Assembly: GCF_013414345.1 (NCBI RefSeq)
Contig: NZ_CP058670.1
Coordinates: 248,001-312,000, forward strand
Origin: Microcella indica
GTDB lineage: Bacteria; Actinomycetota; Actinomycetes; Actinomycetales; Microbacteriaceae
Reading direction: 5' to 3'
DNA length: 64,000 bases
The position numbers and the translations under genes are program-made. The notes beneath the pieces were generated by a model. The model was not told where the DNA came from. It worked only from the letters and a program-made list of their open reading frames with translations, and made no database searches. Positions 47,463 through 58,400 of the stretch are shown in pieces. Every line of letters begins with the position of its first letter. The first letter of the stretch is position 1.

Positions 47463-48467
47463 TCAGTTGGAGAACTGGGCGAGGATCTCGCCGTAGCGGG
47501 TGATCTCGCCGATCTCCGTCTCGCTCGTCCAGTCGGAGAGGCCGACGAGGTCGAACATGACGGTGGCCGCCTCCTCGGAGGAGTCCGCATAGGCGTCCAT
47601 GAGCGCGGTCAGCTGGGTGACGAGGTCGTCGGGCAGCGACGAGGAGACCGCGACGCCGCCGTTCGGGATGAGGTCGGTGTAGGCGAACGCCACGACTTGC
47701 TCGGCGATGTCGGGAGCCTCCTCGGTGACCGTGGTGCGGGCATCCCAGTAGGCGAAGCCCACCTCGGCGTCGCCGTTGTAGACGGCGAGGACCGAGTTGT
47801 TGTTGCCCTCGACCGGGATCTGCGTGATGTCGGCGTCGGTGTCGATGCCGAGCTCGCGCATGGCGACGACGGGGTACTGGTAGCCAGCGGGCGACGTGGC
47901 CGCCTGGAGGGCGACCTCCGTGCCGTTGTCAATGAGCTCCAGCGCTTCGAGGCCGGCCGGGCCTGCGCCAGCGGCGGTGCCCTGCTCGATGCCGTTGCAG
48001 TAGGACAGCTCGATGCCGCTCGCGGCGTACGTGGCCATGACAGGGGCCTCGGCGCAGTACTTGGCCGGGTTGTTGGTGTACGCGACAGACGCGTACGAGG
48101 TGGCTCCGAAGCGCACGTCACGCAGGATGAGCTCGGCGTCGTAGCGCTCGATCGCGTTGTACAGCGAGCCGGCGTCGGTGATGACGACCTGAGCCTGGTC
48201 GCTGCCCAGTGCTTCGACGGTCGCCGAGTATTCGGAGGCGACCACGCCGTTGATCTCGATGCCGAGGTTGTCGGAGAGGTAGCTGGTGAGCGGGTCGAGC
48301 GCCTCGGCGAGGTCAGCGCCCTCGACCGAGGGGACGAGGGAGATCGTGATGGACTCGGGCCACTCGGAGGCCTCGCCCGAGGCGTCGGTCTCAGCCTGGC
48401 CGCTGCAGCCGACGAGGGCGACGGCGGCGACGGCCGCGACACCGGAGATGAGGAGGGACTTGCGCAT
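47463..48467 (-). CDS. phnD: phosphate/phosphite/phosphonate-type binding lipoprotein
   Basis: The protein has 334 residues. The signal peptide ends in lipobox LVGC; a PhnD-type fold follows ([48 protein letters not shown], then [16 protein letters not shown]). The phosphonate-binding Ser/Thr residues cannot be confirmed without alignment, so phosphite, phosphonates or a phosphate ester are all possible ligands. It begins 2 bp after the HAD gene, with AAGGAA inside that gene's end. Confidence 0.88.
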   Translation of the reverse strand: MRKSLLISGVAAVAAVALVGCSGQAETDASGEASEWPESITISLVPSVEGADLAEALDPLTSYLSDNLGIEINGVVASEYSATVEALGSDQAQVVITDAGSLYNAIERYDAELILRDVRFGATSYASVAYTNNPAKYCAEAPVMATYAASGIELSYCNGIEQGTAAGAGPAGLEALELIDNGTEVALQAATSPAGYQYPVVAMRELGIDTDADITQIPVEGNNNSVLAVYNGDAEVGFAYWDARTTVTEEAPDIAEQVVAFAYTDLIPNGGVAVSSSLPDDLVTQLTALMDAYADSSEEAATVMFDLVGLSDWTSETEIGEITRYGEILAQFSN

Positions 48468-48469
48468 GA

Positions 48470-49186
48470 TCAGTGGTTCCTTTCGATGGTGTGGTGAGGG
48501 AGGGAATCGGCAGAAGGAGTCAGGAGGGGAGGAGCGGCGTGCACCCACGCCGTGATCTCGTCGTAGAGATCGGCGAGGCTGTGACCGCGCATCGTGGTGG
48601 CAGCGGCGGAATGCGCGGCGGTGACGCCGACGAGAGCGGTGTCCGCTCCGAGCGCGGTCGCCGGGTCGAGGTCGAACTCGGCGATGTCGCCGATGGCGAG
48701 CACCGCACCCTGCTCGAGCGCCTCGCGCAGCACGGGCACGAGGCCGTGGGGCTTGCCGACCGCGAAGTGCAGATCGTCGAAGACCTCGGCCACGCCCCAC
48801 GCCTCGAGGACGTCGAGGATGCGGCCGGCCGGTGCGTTGGTCGCGAGGACGAGGCGCGCGCGTGCGCTGAGACCGTGCAGGAACTCGCGCAGGCCCTGCG
48901 GCGGGTCGACGAGGGCGTCGTCGGATCCGAGCAGCTCGCGCGAGGCGGCGTACGCGGCGTCGAGGCGCTCGCGTGCGATGCCCTCGGCGGCGGCGACCCG
49001 GCTGACGGCGTCGTAGCCGTCGCGGTACTCGGCCTCGCCCGCCTCGAAGGCGGCGAGCGCGGCCTCGGCGCGACCGAGGAACGTCGCATCACCGGCGTGC
49101 GCGGCGATCGCACGAGCGAACGCCGAGATCGGCCCGTTGCCGAGCGCGAGTGTGCCGTCGAAATCCAGCACGATCGTGGGCCTCAC
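48470..49186 (-). CDS. HAD family hydrolase
   Basis: The protein has 238 residues. Motif I is VLDFDGTLAL at residues 6-15 (nucleophile Asp8), motif II is LATNAPAG, and motifs III/IV are VGKPHG and AIGDIAEFDLDPA. It is a HAD subfamily I phosphatase with an alpha-helical cap (about 25-95). As first gene of the phn-type operon, it may hydrolyse the imported phosphorylated compound. GTG 49186 has GAGGAG upstream. Confidence 0.85.
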   Translation of the reverse strand: MRPTIVLDFDGTLALGNGPISAFARAIAAHAGDATFLGRAEAALAAFEAGEAEYRDGYDAVSRVAAAEGIARERLDAAYAASRELLGSDDALVDPPQGLREFLHGLSARARLVLATNAPAGRILDVLEAWGVAEVFDDLHFAVGKPHGLVPVLREALEQGAVLAIGDIAEFDLDPATALGADTALVGVTAAHSAAATTMRGHSLADLYDEITAWVHAAPPLLTPSADSLPHHTIERNH

Positions 49187-49248
49187 CGCTCTCCTCTCCG
49201 CCCGCGGGCAGGTTCGTCGCCCTGACGTGGACGATGCGTCTATGGTGG

Positions 49249-49258
49249 CCAAATTTGG
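49249..49258. promoter_or_regulatory. palindrome CCAAATTTGG upstream of the HAD-phn operon
   Basis: A perfect 10-bp palindrome with an AT core in otherwise GC-rich DNA, 63 bp upstream of the HAD start. It is a candidate operator for the operon's RpiR regulator; this is inference from position. Confidence 0.35.
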
Positions 49259-49317
49259 TGGACGAAGCGGCCATGAGTGGTGAACACTGCGTGAACTCAT
49301 CCGGGGCGACGGCCGTC

Positions 49318-49323
49318 TACGCT
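49318..49323 (+). promoter_or_regulatory. -10 hexamer TACGCT before the unrecognised gene
   Basis: TACGCT, 8-bp gap, GTG 49332. Confidence 0.4.
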
Positions 49324-49331
49324 GGGACGTC

Positions 49332-50024
49332 GTGATCCACACGCTCGACGATGCCGCGGCGCGAGCGCTCACCGACCCCAGCGGCGTCCTGCGCGAGCAC
49401 TCCTGGCTCGGCGCCGCGATCGACGATGACGTCGGCGCGGGCAGGCTCGAGAAGTGGGGCCGGTCGACGGCGATGGACGAGAACACCGGGACGGCGACCG
49501 TGGACCCCGCGCTGTTCGCGGCACTCCACTCCCGCGCGCACGTCGAGGCGCGCTGGCCAGTCGGCCATGCCGGCCTCCTGCACGTGTACGGCTACCTGCT
49601 GTCGACGACGCCCACTCCGTACGGGCTGAAGCGCGAGAGGTGGCTGGACGGCGGGCTCGCGCGCGCCTACGGGCTCGCCGACGACGCTTTCGTGCCGTGG
49701 GCGCGATCGACCACTCTGCTGGAGCGCGTGAGCGACGCGGCGGAGGCGCTCGTCGCGCTCGGGGCGACGCGCGTCCAGACCGTCGACGGGGTCGAGTCGG
49801 TGCTCGCCCTCGGACGCGCGCGCGACGACGGGCCGTTCGCGCTCGCCTACGCCGTGGACGGGAGGCTCGTCACCACATTCCCGGTCGGCTCGGCCGAATC
49901 GGTGCTCGCCGAGTGGGATGCCGACGCCGCGCGGCTGCGGTGGAACGCCGCGGGAGAGGCGCATTCCGCCGCGCTTGGTCCGGAAGGTCAGAGGTGGCGG
50001 GCGACCGCGAGGTCGAGCCGGTAG
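49332..50024 (+). CDS. conserved-looking protein of unknown function
   Basis: The protein has 230 residues, soluble, with no signal peptide or membrane helix. Features: EHSWLGAAIDDDVGAGRLEKWGRS near 22-45, a His-rich LFAALHSRAHVEARWPVGHAGLLHVYGYLLST segment (about 62-92), and a C-terminal strand-rich region. I do not recognise the family with confidence. Its 3' end overlaps the convergent alkyltransferase-like gene by 37 bp. The HAD operon is divergent from it. Confidence 0.65.
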   Translation: MIHTLDDAAARALTDPSGVLREHSWLGAAIDDDVGAGRLEKWGRSTAMDENTGTATVDPALFAALHSRAHVEARWPVGHAGLLHVYGYLLSTTPTPYGLKRERWLDGGLARAYGLADDAFVPWARSTTLLERVSDAAEALVALGATRVQTVDGVESVLALGRARDDGPFALAYAVDGRLVTTFPVGSAESVLAEWDADAARLRWNAAGEAHSAALGPEGQRWRATARSSR

Positions 50025-50347
50025 GCGAGGGCCTCGACGTACTCGGGCTCGTGCGGCTGCACGAGCCAGCGCAGGGGAGTGCGCTCGGCGCGGTAGTGCT
50101 CGAGCGCAGCATCCTCGTGTCCGGAAGGCGGTCGGCCGTCGGCGCGCACGACGCGCCACCAGGGCACTGAGCCGCCCTCCATGGCCATGACGCGGCCGAC
50201 GGCGCGGGCGCCGCGCGAGCCGAGCTCGGCGGCGACGTCGCCGTAGGTCATGACGCGGCCGGGCGGGATGTCGTCGACGACGGCGAGCACGGCGCCGGCG
50301 AAGTCGAGGGAGGTCACCGTGACACCGGGCGCGCGCTTCTCGTTCAC
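49988..50347 (-). CDS. alkyltransferase-like (MGMT family) protein
   Basis: The protein has 119 residues, only the MGMT DNA-binding domain: GRVMTYGDVAAELGSRGARAVGRVM followed by SVPWWRVVRADG. The active-site PCHRV of O6-alkylguanine transferases is PWWRV here, so Trp replaces the alkyl-acceptor Cys, defining an ATL. ATLs bind alkylated guanines and hand them to nucleotide excision repair. GTG 50347 is 25 bp after the GNAT gene, so the two are probably cotranscribed. Confidence 0.85.
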   Translation of the reverse strand: MNEKRAPGVTVTSLDFAGAVLAVVDDIPPGRVMTYGDVAAELGSRGARAVGRVMAMEGGSVPWWRVVRADGRPPSGHEDAALEHYRAERTPLRWLVQPHEPEYVEALAYRLDLAVARHL

Positions 50348-50372
50348 GAGTGTGCCCGTCTGCGCGGCCTCG

Positions 50373-50825
50373 TCAGACGGTGAGCTCGCCGATCTTCTCG
50401 CCGTACTCCGTCTCGCCGACCTCGGTGAAGCCGATGCGACGGAAGAACTCTCCGGGCCCGTCGTCGCCCGACTCCCAGATGACGGTGAGGCGGTCGAAGC
50501 CGCGCTGGCGGGCCTCCTCCGCGAGGGCGTGCACGGCGAACTTGCCGATGCCGCGGCCCTGAGCCGTGGCATCCACGTTGACGCGCCAGACGCAGCTGCG
50601 AAACTCCGGCTTCGGGTTGTCGGCGTCGAAGTTGCCGCGGATGAAGCCGACGACCTCGTCGCCGTCGAGGACGACGCGCGCCCACGTGGTGCTCGGGTCG
50701 ACGTAGGCGTCGGCGGCCGAGTAGGAGACCGGGGTGATGTACTGCTCCTGGCCCGGCAGCAGGGTGAGGCCGTTCGCGGCCACAATCGTCTTCGCCGACA
50801 GCTCTTCGACTCGCAAGTTCCCCAT
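50373..50825 (-). CDS. GNAT family N-acetyltransferase
   Basis: The protein has 150 residues. The acetyl-CoA pocket appears as VWRVNVDATAQGRGIGKFAVHALAEEARQRG (motif A, with the Q/R-x-x-G-x-G/A signature), followed by FFRRIGFTEVGETEYG. Substrate is unknown. ATG 50825 is preceded by TACTGT with a 7-bp gap, a leaderless promoter. It is divergent to icd across the operator region. Confidence 0.82.
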   Translation of the reverse strand: MGNLRVEELSAKTIVAANGLTLLPGQEQYITPVSYSAADAYVDPSTTWARVVLDGDEVVGFIRGNFDADNPKPEFRSCVWRVNVDATAQGRGIGKFAVHALAEEARQRGFDRLTVIWESGDDGPGEFFRRIGFTEVGETEYGEKIGELTV

Positions 50826-50832
50826 GCGCTCC

Positions 50833-50838
50833 ACAGTA
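50833..50838 (-). promoter_or_regulatory. -10 hexamer TACTGT, leaderless start of GNAT gene
   Basis: Minus-strand TACTGT, 7-bp gap, ATG 50825. Confidence 0.5.
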
Positions 50839-50873
50839 GCGCGTGGCCCCCGCACGAGGGTCAGACTTCGGTA

Positions 50874-50899
50874 TCTCGATGTCGAGATATCTCGCTCAG
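50874..50899 (+). promoter_or_regulatory. palindromic operator upstream of icd, same as at sucCD
   Basis: TCTCGATGTCGAGA (50874-50887) is the exact reverse complement of the sucCD sites. A half site TCTCG begins at 50890, again 16 bp along. It overlaps the expected -35 of the icd promoter, whose -10 may be TAGGCT (50904-50909). Confidence 0.7.
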
Positions 50900-50938
50900 C
50901 CGCTAGGCTGGCTTCTGCCACCGAAGAGAGGAACCCCC

Positions 50939-52153
50939 GTGCAGAAGATCAAGGTCGAGGGCACCGTCGTCGAACTCGACGGCGACGAGATGACCCGCAT
51001 CATCTGGCAGTTCATCAAGGACCGCCTCATCCACCCCTACCTCGATGTGACGCTCGAGTACTACGACCTCGGCATCCAGCACCGCGACGAGACCGACGAC
51101 CAGGTCACGGTCGATGCGGCGCACGCGATCCAGAAGCACGGCGTCGGCGTCAAGTGCGCCACGATCACGCCCGACGAGGCGCGCGTCGAAGAGTTCGGCC
51201 TCAAGAAGATGTGGCGCAGCCCCAACGGCACCATTCGCAACATCCTCGGCGGCGTCATCTTCCGCGAGCCGATCATCATCAGCAACATTCCGCGACTGGT
51301 GCCCGGCTGGAACAAGCCCATCATCATCGGCCGCCACGCGTTCGGCGACCAGTACCGCGCCACCGACTTCCTCTTCAAGGGCAAGGGCACGCTCACGGTC
51401 GAGTTCACGCCCGAGGACGGCTCCGAGCCTCAGAAGTTCGAGGTCTACCAGTCGCCCGGCGACGGCATCGCCCAGGTGCAGTACAACCTCGACGCCTCGA
51501 TCATCGACTTCGCTCGCGCCTCGCTCAACTACGGGCTCTCGCGCCAGTACCCCGTGTACCTCTCGACGAAGAACACGATCCTCAAGGCTTACGACGGCCG
51601 CTTCAAGGACCTCTTCCAGGAGGTCTACGAGAACGAGTTCAAGGACAAGTTCGAGGCTGCCGGCATCACCTACGAGCACCGCCTCATCGACGACATGGTC
51701 GCCTCCGCCATGAAGTGGGAGGGCGGATACGTCTGGGCCTGCAAGAACTACGACGGCGACGTGCAGTCAGACACCGTCGCGCAGGGCTTCGGCTCGCTCG
51801 GCCTCATGACGAGCGTGCTCACGACCCCGGACGGCAAGATCGTCGAAGCCGAGGCCGCGCACGGCACCGTCACGCGCCACTACCGCCAGCACCAGCAGGG
51901 CAAGCCCACGTCGACGAACCCCATCGCATCGATCTTCGCGTGGACCCGTGGCCTCATGCACCGAGGCAAGCTCGACGGCAACCAGGAGCTCATCACCTTC
52001 GCCGAGACCCTCGAGGACGTCGTCATCACGACCGTCGAGAGCGGCAAGATGACGAAGGACCTCGCGCTGCTCGTGAGCGACGACCAGGCCTACCTCACGA
52101 CGGAGGACTTCCTCGCAGCCCTCGACGAGAACCTCGCCTCGCGACTCGCGTAG
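50939..52153 (+). CDS. icd: NADP-dependent isocitrate dehydrogenase
   Basis: The enzyme has 404 residues, the short dimeric eukaryote-like class, making 2-oxoglutarate in the TCA cycle. It opens with [20 protein letters not shown] and has the substrate-binding [12 protein letters not shown] and [11 protein letters not shown]-type segments (here [12 protein letters not shown]), and the cofactor region [34 protein letters not shown] 50939 is preceded by AGAGAGGAA. It lies downstream of the palindrome shared with sucCD. Confidence 0.96.
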   Translation: MQKIKVEGTVVELDGDEMTRIIWQFIKDRLIHPYLDVTLEYYDLGIQHRDETDDQVTVDAAHAIQKHGVGVKCATITPDEARVEEFGLKKMWRSPNGTIRNILGGVIFREPIIISNIPRLVPGWNKPIIIGRHAFGDQYRATDFLFKGKGTLTVEFTPEDGSEPQKFEVYQSPGDGIAQVQYNLDASIIDFARASLNYGLSRQYPVYLSTKNTILKAYDGRFKDLFQEVYENEFKDKFEAAGITYEHRLIDDMVASAMKWEGGYVWACKNYDGDVQSDTVAQGFGSLGLMTSVLTTPDGKIVEAEAAHGTVTRHYRQHQQGKPTSTNPIASIFAWTRGLMHRGKLDGNQELITFAETLEDVVITTVESGKMTKDLALLVSDDQAYLTTEDFLAALDENLASRLA

Positions 52154-52189
52154 ACACCGTCGCTGCCGCGTGAGGCAGAACCGCTGACC

Positions 52190-52220
52190 GGATGCCCGTG
52201 GCCGAGTGCCACGGGTATCC
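52190..52220 (+). terminator. terminator after icd
   Basis: CCCGTGGC/GCCACGGG around a 5-nt loop, extended through a G-T wobble to GGAT/ATCC, 36 bp after the stop. Confidence 0.7.
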
Positions 52221-52427
52221 GTCGTCTCGGCGCACCTCCCCGCGGCACCCGCGGAGCCCCGACCCCCCGGAATGGGGCGCCCTCCGCCCCCGGATGGGGG
52301 GAGGTGAACCTCTTTCGCCCCCGCTCGCCGTCCCTCAGGATGGTGAAGCGGCGTCACGCCCGAGCGCCGCAACCCGACCGAGCCCCCGCTCGGCGCTGGG
52401 GGGAATCGGGCCCTGGGGGGATTCACC
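52221..52427 (+). other. G/C-rich leader region of the surface protein gene
   Basis: About 200 bp without a gene. It contains several small GC hairpins (for example CCGAG-N6-CTCGG near 52379-52394) and C/G homopolymer runs. GGGGGGA lies just before GTG 52428 as ribosome-binding site. I could not fit it to a known riboswitch. The promoter must lie here but no clear -10 stands out. Confidence 0.5.
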
Positions 52428-55400
52428 GTGTCGATCTCGCACGTTGCACACCGCGCACTGGCAGCACTGCTGACGACCGCCGTCATCACGGCGGCCGCGA
52501 TCTCGATGCCGACGGCACCCGCAACGGCGGCGCCCTCCGCCGTCACGCAGACCTTCAGCTACACGGGCGCCGTTCAGACCTTCACGGTGCCGGCCGGGGT
52601 CACGCAGCTCTCCACTGTCATCACTGGCGCCGAGGGCGGCCGCGGCGGCCGCGACTCGCAGGGCGAGCCCATCCCGGGCGGCTACAAGGGTCAGGTGACC
52701 GGCACGATCGCCGTCACTCCCGGCCAGGTGCTCACGATCGCTGTCGGCGGCGGCGGTGCGACGGGCAACAGCAGCACGTCGAGTCAGACGCGCGCGGCGG
52801 CGGGCCAGAGCCCGCTCACCGGATACGCCGGTGGTCGCGGCGGTATGCCTGGCGGACAGGGAAGCTCGGGCGGCGGTGGCGGCGGTGGCGCGGCCACCGT
52901 GCTGCTCACGGGCACCGAGACGATCGTGGCGGGCGGCGCAGGGGGTGGCGGCGGCAGCGGCCAGTACTACTCGCTCGTCGGCCGACAGGCCGAGGCCTCG
53001 CACGCACCGCGCACCGACATGACCACGGGCATCGGCCAGGACGGCCTCAACGTGCAAGACATCTGCACGACCCGCTGCGACGGCGGCGGCTCCGGCGCGG
53101 GCGGCGGTGGCGCCGCGGGCGGCTCCTCCGGCTCGATCGAGTTCGGCATCGGCGCCGACACCGAGTGGCTCGGCTACGGCGGCTTTCCTGGCGCGAACTC
53201 GACCGCGGGCCTCGCGAGCCTCAGTGCCACGTACGTCTACTTCTCGGGCAACAACGGGCACGGCTCCGTCTCGCTCACCTACTCGACCGGTTCGGCCGAC
53301 GCGCCGACGAGCGTCATCGGCGCCACGGGCGACGAGCAGATCGCCCTCAGCTGGACGGCGCCCGCCAACGAGGGCGGCGCGAGCATCACCGACTACGTCA
53401 TCGCCTACGCCGAGGACTCGGCGACGCCCGACTGGCAGATCGTCGAGGAGGGCGAGTCGACCGCAACCACCGCCACTGTCACGGGCCTGACCAACGGCAC
53501 GGCGTACATCTTCCGGGTCGCGGCCGTCAACTCGTTCGGCACGAGCGCGCCCTCGGCCGCCTCCGACCCGGTCTATGCGAGCGGCGTGCCCGGTGCGCCG
53601 TCCATCACCTCCGTCATCTCGCGGGATGCTGCGCTCACGGTCGCGTTCGACGCGGCTTCCTCGCCCATCGCGATCGAGCGCTACGAGTATCAGCTCGACG
53701 GCGGCCCCTGGGTCGCGACCGCCGAGGCCGAGTCGCCTCTTCTCATCAGCGGCCTCAGCAACGGCTCCACCTACGACGTGCGCGTGCGCGGGGTCAACGC
53801 GATCGGCGCTGGAGCCGCCTCCGACCCTGTTTCGGGCATGGCCATCTCGACGCCAGGAGCCCCGACGATCGACGCGGTCAGCCCCATGATCGGTGGTGCG
53901 AGCATCGAGTTCACTCCAGGCTTCGGCGGCGGTGGCACCATCACGGGCTACGAGTACCGCGTGGACGGCGGCAGCTGGGTCGATGCCGGCACCACGAGCC
54001 CCGTCACGATCGTCGGCCTCGACGACGGCGCGAGCGCGGTAGTCGAGCTGCGCGCCCTCAACTCCGCGGGAGCAGGCACGCCGTCGGCGCCCGTCACCGT
54101 CACGACGCCGTCGACTCCCGACGCGCCCGTCATCGACGGCATCACGGCGGCCGACACCTCCCTGCAGGTCGCCTTCCCCGCCGTCTTCGACGGGGGGTCC
54201 GTCGTCACCGCCTACGAGTACCAGCTCGAGGCGGGCGGCGCATGGACGCCCCTCGGCACGACCGCGAGCCCCGCGACCATCACGGGCCTCGTCAACGGAA
54301 CGAGCTACGACGTGCGACTGCGTGCCGTCAATGCTGTCGGCGCGAGCACTCCCTCGACCGCTGTCGTCGGCACACCCGCCACGACGCCGGGAGCACCCTC
54401 GATCGTCGGCGACACCGTCGCGGGCTCCGACGCGACCCTGAGCGCGCAGTTCACCGCCCCCGACTCCGACGGCGGGTCGGCGATCACGACCTACGAGTAC
54501 TCGACCGACGGCGGCGCCACCTGGCGAGCGCGCGACGCGGGTACGACCGAGAGCCCGCTCGTCATCACGACCCTCTCGAGCGACGGCACGACCCCGCTCA
54601 CGAACGGCACGACCTACTACGTCGAGGTGCGCGCCGTGAACGCGCAGGGCCCCGGCACCGCCTCCGGCGTCGCCGAGGGCATCGCCCGCACGACTCCGAG
54701 CGCCCCGACGATCGCGAGCATCACGCCCGGCTCGACGGAGCTGCGCGTGCGGTTCGACGCGGCCTCCAACGGCGGCTCGCCCATCACCGCGTACGAGTAC
54801 CGCGTCGATGACGGCGCATGGGTCTCGACCGGAGGTCTGGGCACCGCGTTCTCGATCGCGGGGCTGACCAACGGCACCGAGTACCTCGTCACCGTGCGTG
54901 CCGTCAACGCCGTCGGCGACGGACCCTCGTCCGAGCCCGTCGCGGCGACCCCCGTGGCGGTGCCCGGCCAGCCGACGATCGTCTCGTACCTGCCGACCGA
55001 CCGCACCCTCACCCTCACGGTGGATCTCGCCGACGACGGCGGCACCGAGGTCACAGGCTGGGAGTACTCGACCGACGCGGGCACGACCTGGGCCGCAGCG
55101 GGAGCCGACTCGAGCCCCTTCTCGATCACCTCTCTCTCCTCCGACGTGGATGCGCGACTCGTCAACGGCGAGAACTACACGGTCATCGTGCGCGCGGCGA
55201 GCGCTGCGGGCGTCGGTGCGGCGTCGGCCCCGCGCATCCTGACTCCGCGTGCGGTGCCGGCCCAGCCGGTCACGTCGCTCACGGCGCTCGACGGCGCCGT
55301 CTCGGTGGCCTTCTCGGTCGCCGACGACGGCGGCTCGCCGGTTCTCGACCTGCAGTACAGCCTGAACGGTGCGCCGTTCGTCTCGACCGGCACGCTCTCC

Positions 55401-58400
55401 TCGCCGTTCGTGCTCACGGGGCTCACCAACGGGCAGCCGGCCACGATCGAGCTGCGGGCCGTCAACGTCTCCGGCCCGAGTGCGGTCTCGGATGCCCGTT
55501 CCGCGACCCCGCGCACGGTTCCGGGCGCCCCGACCGGCGTGGCCGTCGTCTCCGGCAACGCTCTCGCCGCGGTGTCGTGGTCGGTGCCCGCCTCCACGGG
55601 CGGCGCCAGCATCACGCAGTACACCGCGAGCACATTCGCCACGGCGAGCTCGACGACCGCGCTCGCGAGCTGCTCGAGCGCGAGCACCGCCTGCGAGATC
55701 ACGGGACTGAGCAACGACACGACGTACTTCGTCTCGGTCGTCGCGCAGAACGCCGCGGGCACGGGGCCTGCGTCGGCGCCGCGCGTGTCGGTGCTGCCGC
55801 TCGCGAAGCCCTCGGCCCCGACGCTCGGCACGGTGACTCCCGCCAACACCTTCCTCTCGGCAGCCTTCACGCCGGGCGCTGCAGGCTCGCGTTCCATCAC
55901 GGGCTACGAGTACCAGCTCAACGGGGGCGAGTGGCGCCCCGCGGCCAGCACGTCGAGCCCCATCGTGATCTCCGGCCTCGCCAACGGCACGGAGTACACG
56001 GTCGCGTTGCGCGCGGTGAGCGCCGCCGGTGCCGGGGAGGCGTCGAACACGCGCACCGCCACGCCCTTCGCCCTGCCCAGCACGCCCGATTCGGCGACGA
56101 TCGTGGCGGAGCCCGCGAGCGGCTCCGCGATCGTGAGCTGGGAGGCGCCGAACGCCAACGGCTCGACGATCACGAAGTACACGGTCGTCGCCTGGTCGGC
56201 GGCCTCGCAGGGCAGCCAGCTGCGAACGTGCACGACGACGGGCGCGACGAGCTGCACGATCACGGGCCTGACCAACGGCACGACGTACTACATCACGATC
56301 GACGCGACCAACGCGGCAGGCACGAGCACGCGCTCCACGCCGCGCGTGCCCGTCGTCTACACGGGCAAGCCCGGCTCGGTGAGCGGTGTGACCGCCGTCG
56401 CCGGTGACGCGCAGGCCTCCCTCACCTGGACCGCGGGAGCGGCGGGCGCGAGCGCCGTCAGCGACTACACGGTCTGGTACCGCGCCGTCGGCGACAGCGA
56501 CTACACGCGCTTCATCGAACCAGTCTCGACCGACCGGTCGGCCACCGTCACCGGGCTCACGAACGGCACCGAGTACACGTTCATCGTCTACGCCGTCAAC
56601 GCGCAGGGCACGAGCCTCGCGAGCGCCCCGTCCGCCGCCGTGAGCCCCACGGGCATCGGCGTCGCGCCGACCTTCGCAGCGCCGGTGCGCACGCCGGACG
56701 GTTTCACGGTCGCGATCAGCAACTACTCGGAGGTCACGACGTACGGAGCGAGCGCGACGAACGGCGCGAGCGCACGTGTGAGCGGCTCCACCGTCACCGT
56801 GAGCGGCCTCGCGGCGAACGCCGAGTCGACGGTCACCGTTGAGGCGGTGCGCCACGGCTACACGACCGCGTCGGCGAGCACGAGCGGCACGTCGCTCGAG
56901 GCGGGTGTCGCGCCCGTGCTCGGCGAGCCGGTCTCGATCGACGGCGGTTTCACCGTGCAGCTCGAGAACCTCGACGCGCTCGCCGTGTACGAGTTCTCCC
57001 TGCCGGGTGAGGCGACCGCGACCCTCGACGGCACGACCGTGACGGTCGCAGGCCTCGCCCCGGGGGAGAGCGCCGAGCTCACGGTCACGGCCCAGCGCGC
57101 CGGTCGCGCCGACGCGCCCACGACGGTGACCGGCGAGGCCTTGCCCGCCGCACCGAGCCCGCAGCTCGGAGACGTGACGCGCACCTCCGACGGCTTCACT
57201 GTGCCGCTCGTCGACGCCGTCGACGGCGTCGACTACTCCGTCTCCTCGACGGAGGGCGTCGCGGCTCTCAGCGACGGCGTGATCGTCGTCACGGGTCTCG
57301 ACCCCGAGCAGGAGGCAACCCTCACGGTGACCGCTTCCCTCGCGGCTCACGTGGATGCGTCGACCTCGGTGACGAGCGCGGCACTGGGCACCGGCATCGC
57401 GCCCGCCCTGTCACTCGGCGACCGCACGCCGGACGGCTTCAGCGCGACGATCGACAACCCGCAGGACGGCGTGGACTACCTCGTCTCCACGACGGCGGGC
57501 TCCATCGTCCGCAGCGGTACGACCATCACGGTCACGGGACTCGCCCCGGCGCAGAGTGCGACGGTCACGGTCGTCGCGGTTGCTACCGGTCGCACCGACG
57601 CCCCCTCGAGCGTCACCTCGTCGGCGCTCGGTCAGGGCGCGATCGACCCGGCGGCCCCTGAGCCCACCCTCGACGGCTTCCGCGCTGAGATTCAGGACTT
57701 CGATGCCGAGGCGACCTACGAGGTCACGACCTCCGCGGGAGCGGTGGCGCTCGAAGGCGAGACGATCGTCGTCACGGGCCTCGCCCCCGGCGAGTCGGCG
57801 ACCGTCACGATCGCCTTCACGAAGGAGGGTGAGACGGATGCCACGGCCGAGGTGACCGGAGCGGCCCTCGCCATCGGCACGGCCCCGACGTTCTCGTCCT
57901 CCACGAGCTCGGCGAGAGGCTTCACCTTCACGATCACGAACTACTCGGCCGAGATCAGCTACACGCTCGCCGCGACCAACGCCGGCAGCGTCACGCGCAG
58001 CGGCGCAACGGTCACGGTTGCCGGTCTTGCCCCGGGTGCGACGTCCGCGGTGACGGTCACGGCGAGCCGTGTCGGCTACCGGGATGCGTCCGCGGTGACC
58101 TCGGGCGTGGCCCTGCCCCCGGCACCGACCCCGCCCCCCGCCCCGGCGCCCGAGCCCGAGCCGACCGAGCCGTCGACCCCGACGCCGCCGCAGACCACGC
58201 CGCAGAACCCCGGCACATCGACGGCGATCGTCGATGGCGAGACTCAGCAGTCGACGATCGTGGTCGACGGCGAGCGCTTCACGGTCTCGACCCAGGGTGC
58301 AACCCTCGTCGTCGAGCCGATGTCGGGCGGCGCCTCAACCGGCTCGAGCGGCGGTACCACTCCCGTCGTGTTCGTGGGCGGCGACGTGAGCATCGACGTC

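Noticed and set aside
44072-49186. Phosphonate degradation (C-P lyase) locus
   Set aside because: Only uptake genes, a phosphatase and a regulator are present; no phnGHIJKLM or phosphonatase-type motif.
52221-52427. Possible riboswitch before the surface protein gene
   Set aside because: Several GC hairpins exist but I could not fit the conserved cores of c-di-GMP, c-di-AMP or other known classes.
52335-57350. Open frame of 1671 codons antisense to the surface protein
   Set aside because: Its composition (Arg/Gly/Ala/Asp-rich, no domains) is that of a GC-skew shadow of a Thr/Gly-rich gene; the sense frame has clear FnIII modules.
53292-58118. Regular repeats as a CRISPR array
   Set aside because: The repeats are long, diverged and coding (FnIII and related modules), not short direct repeats with unique spacers.
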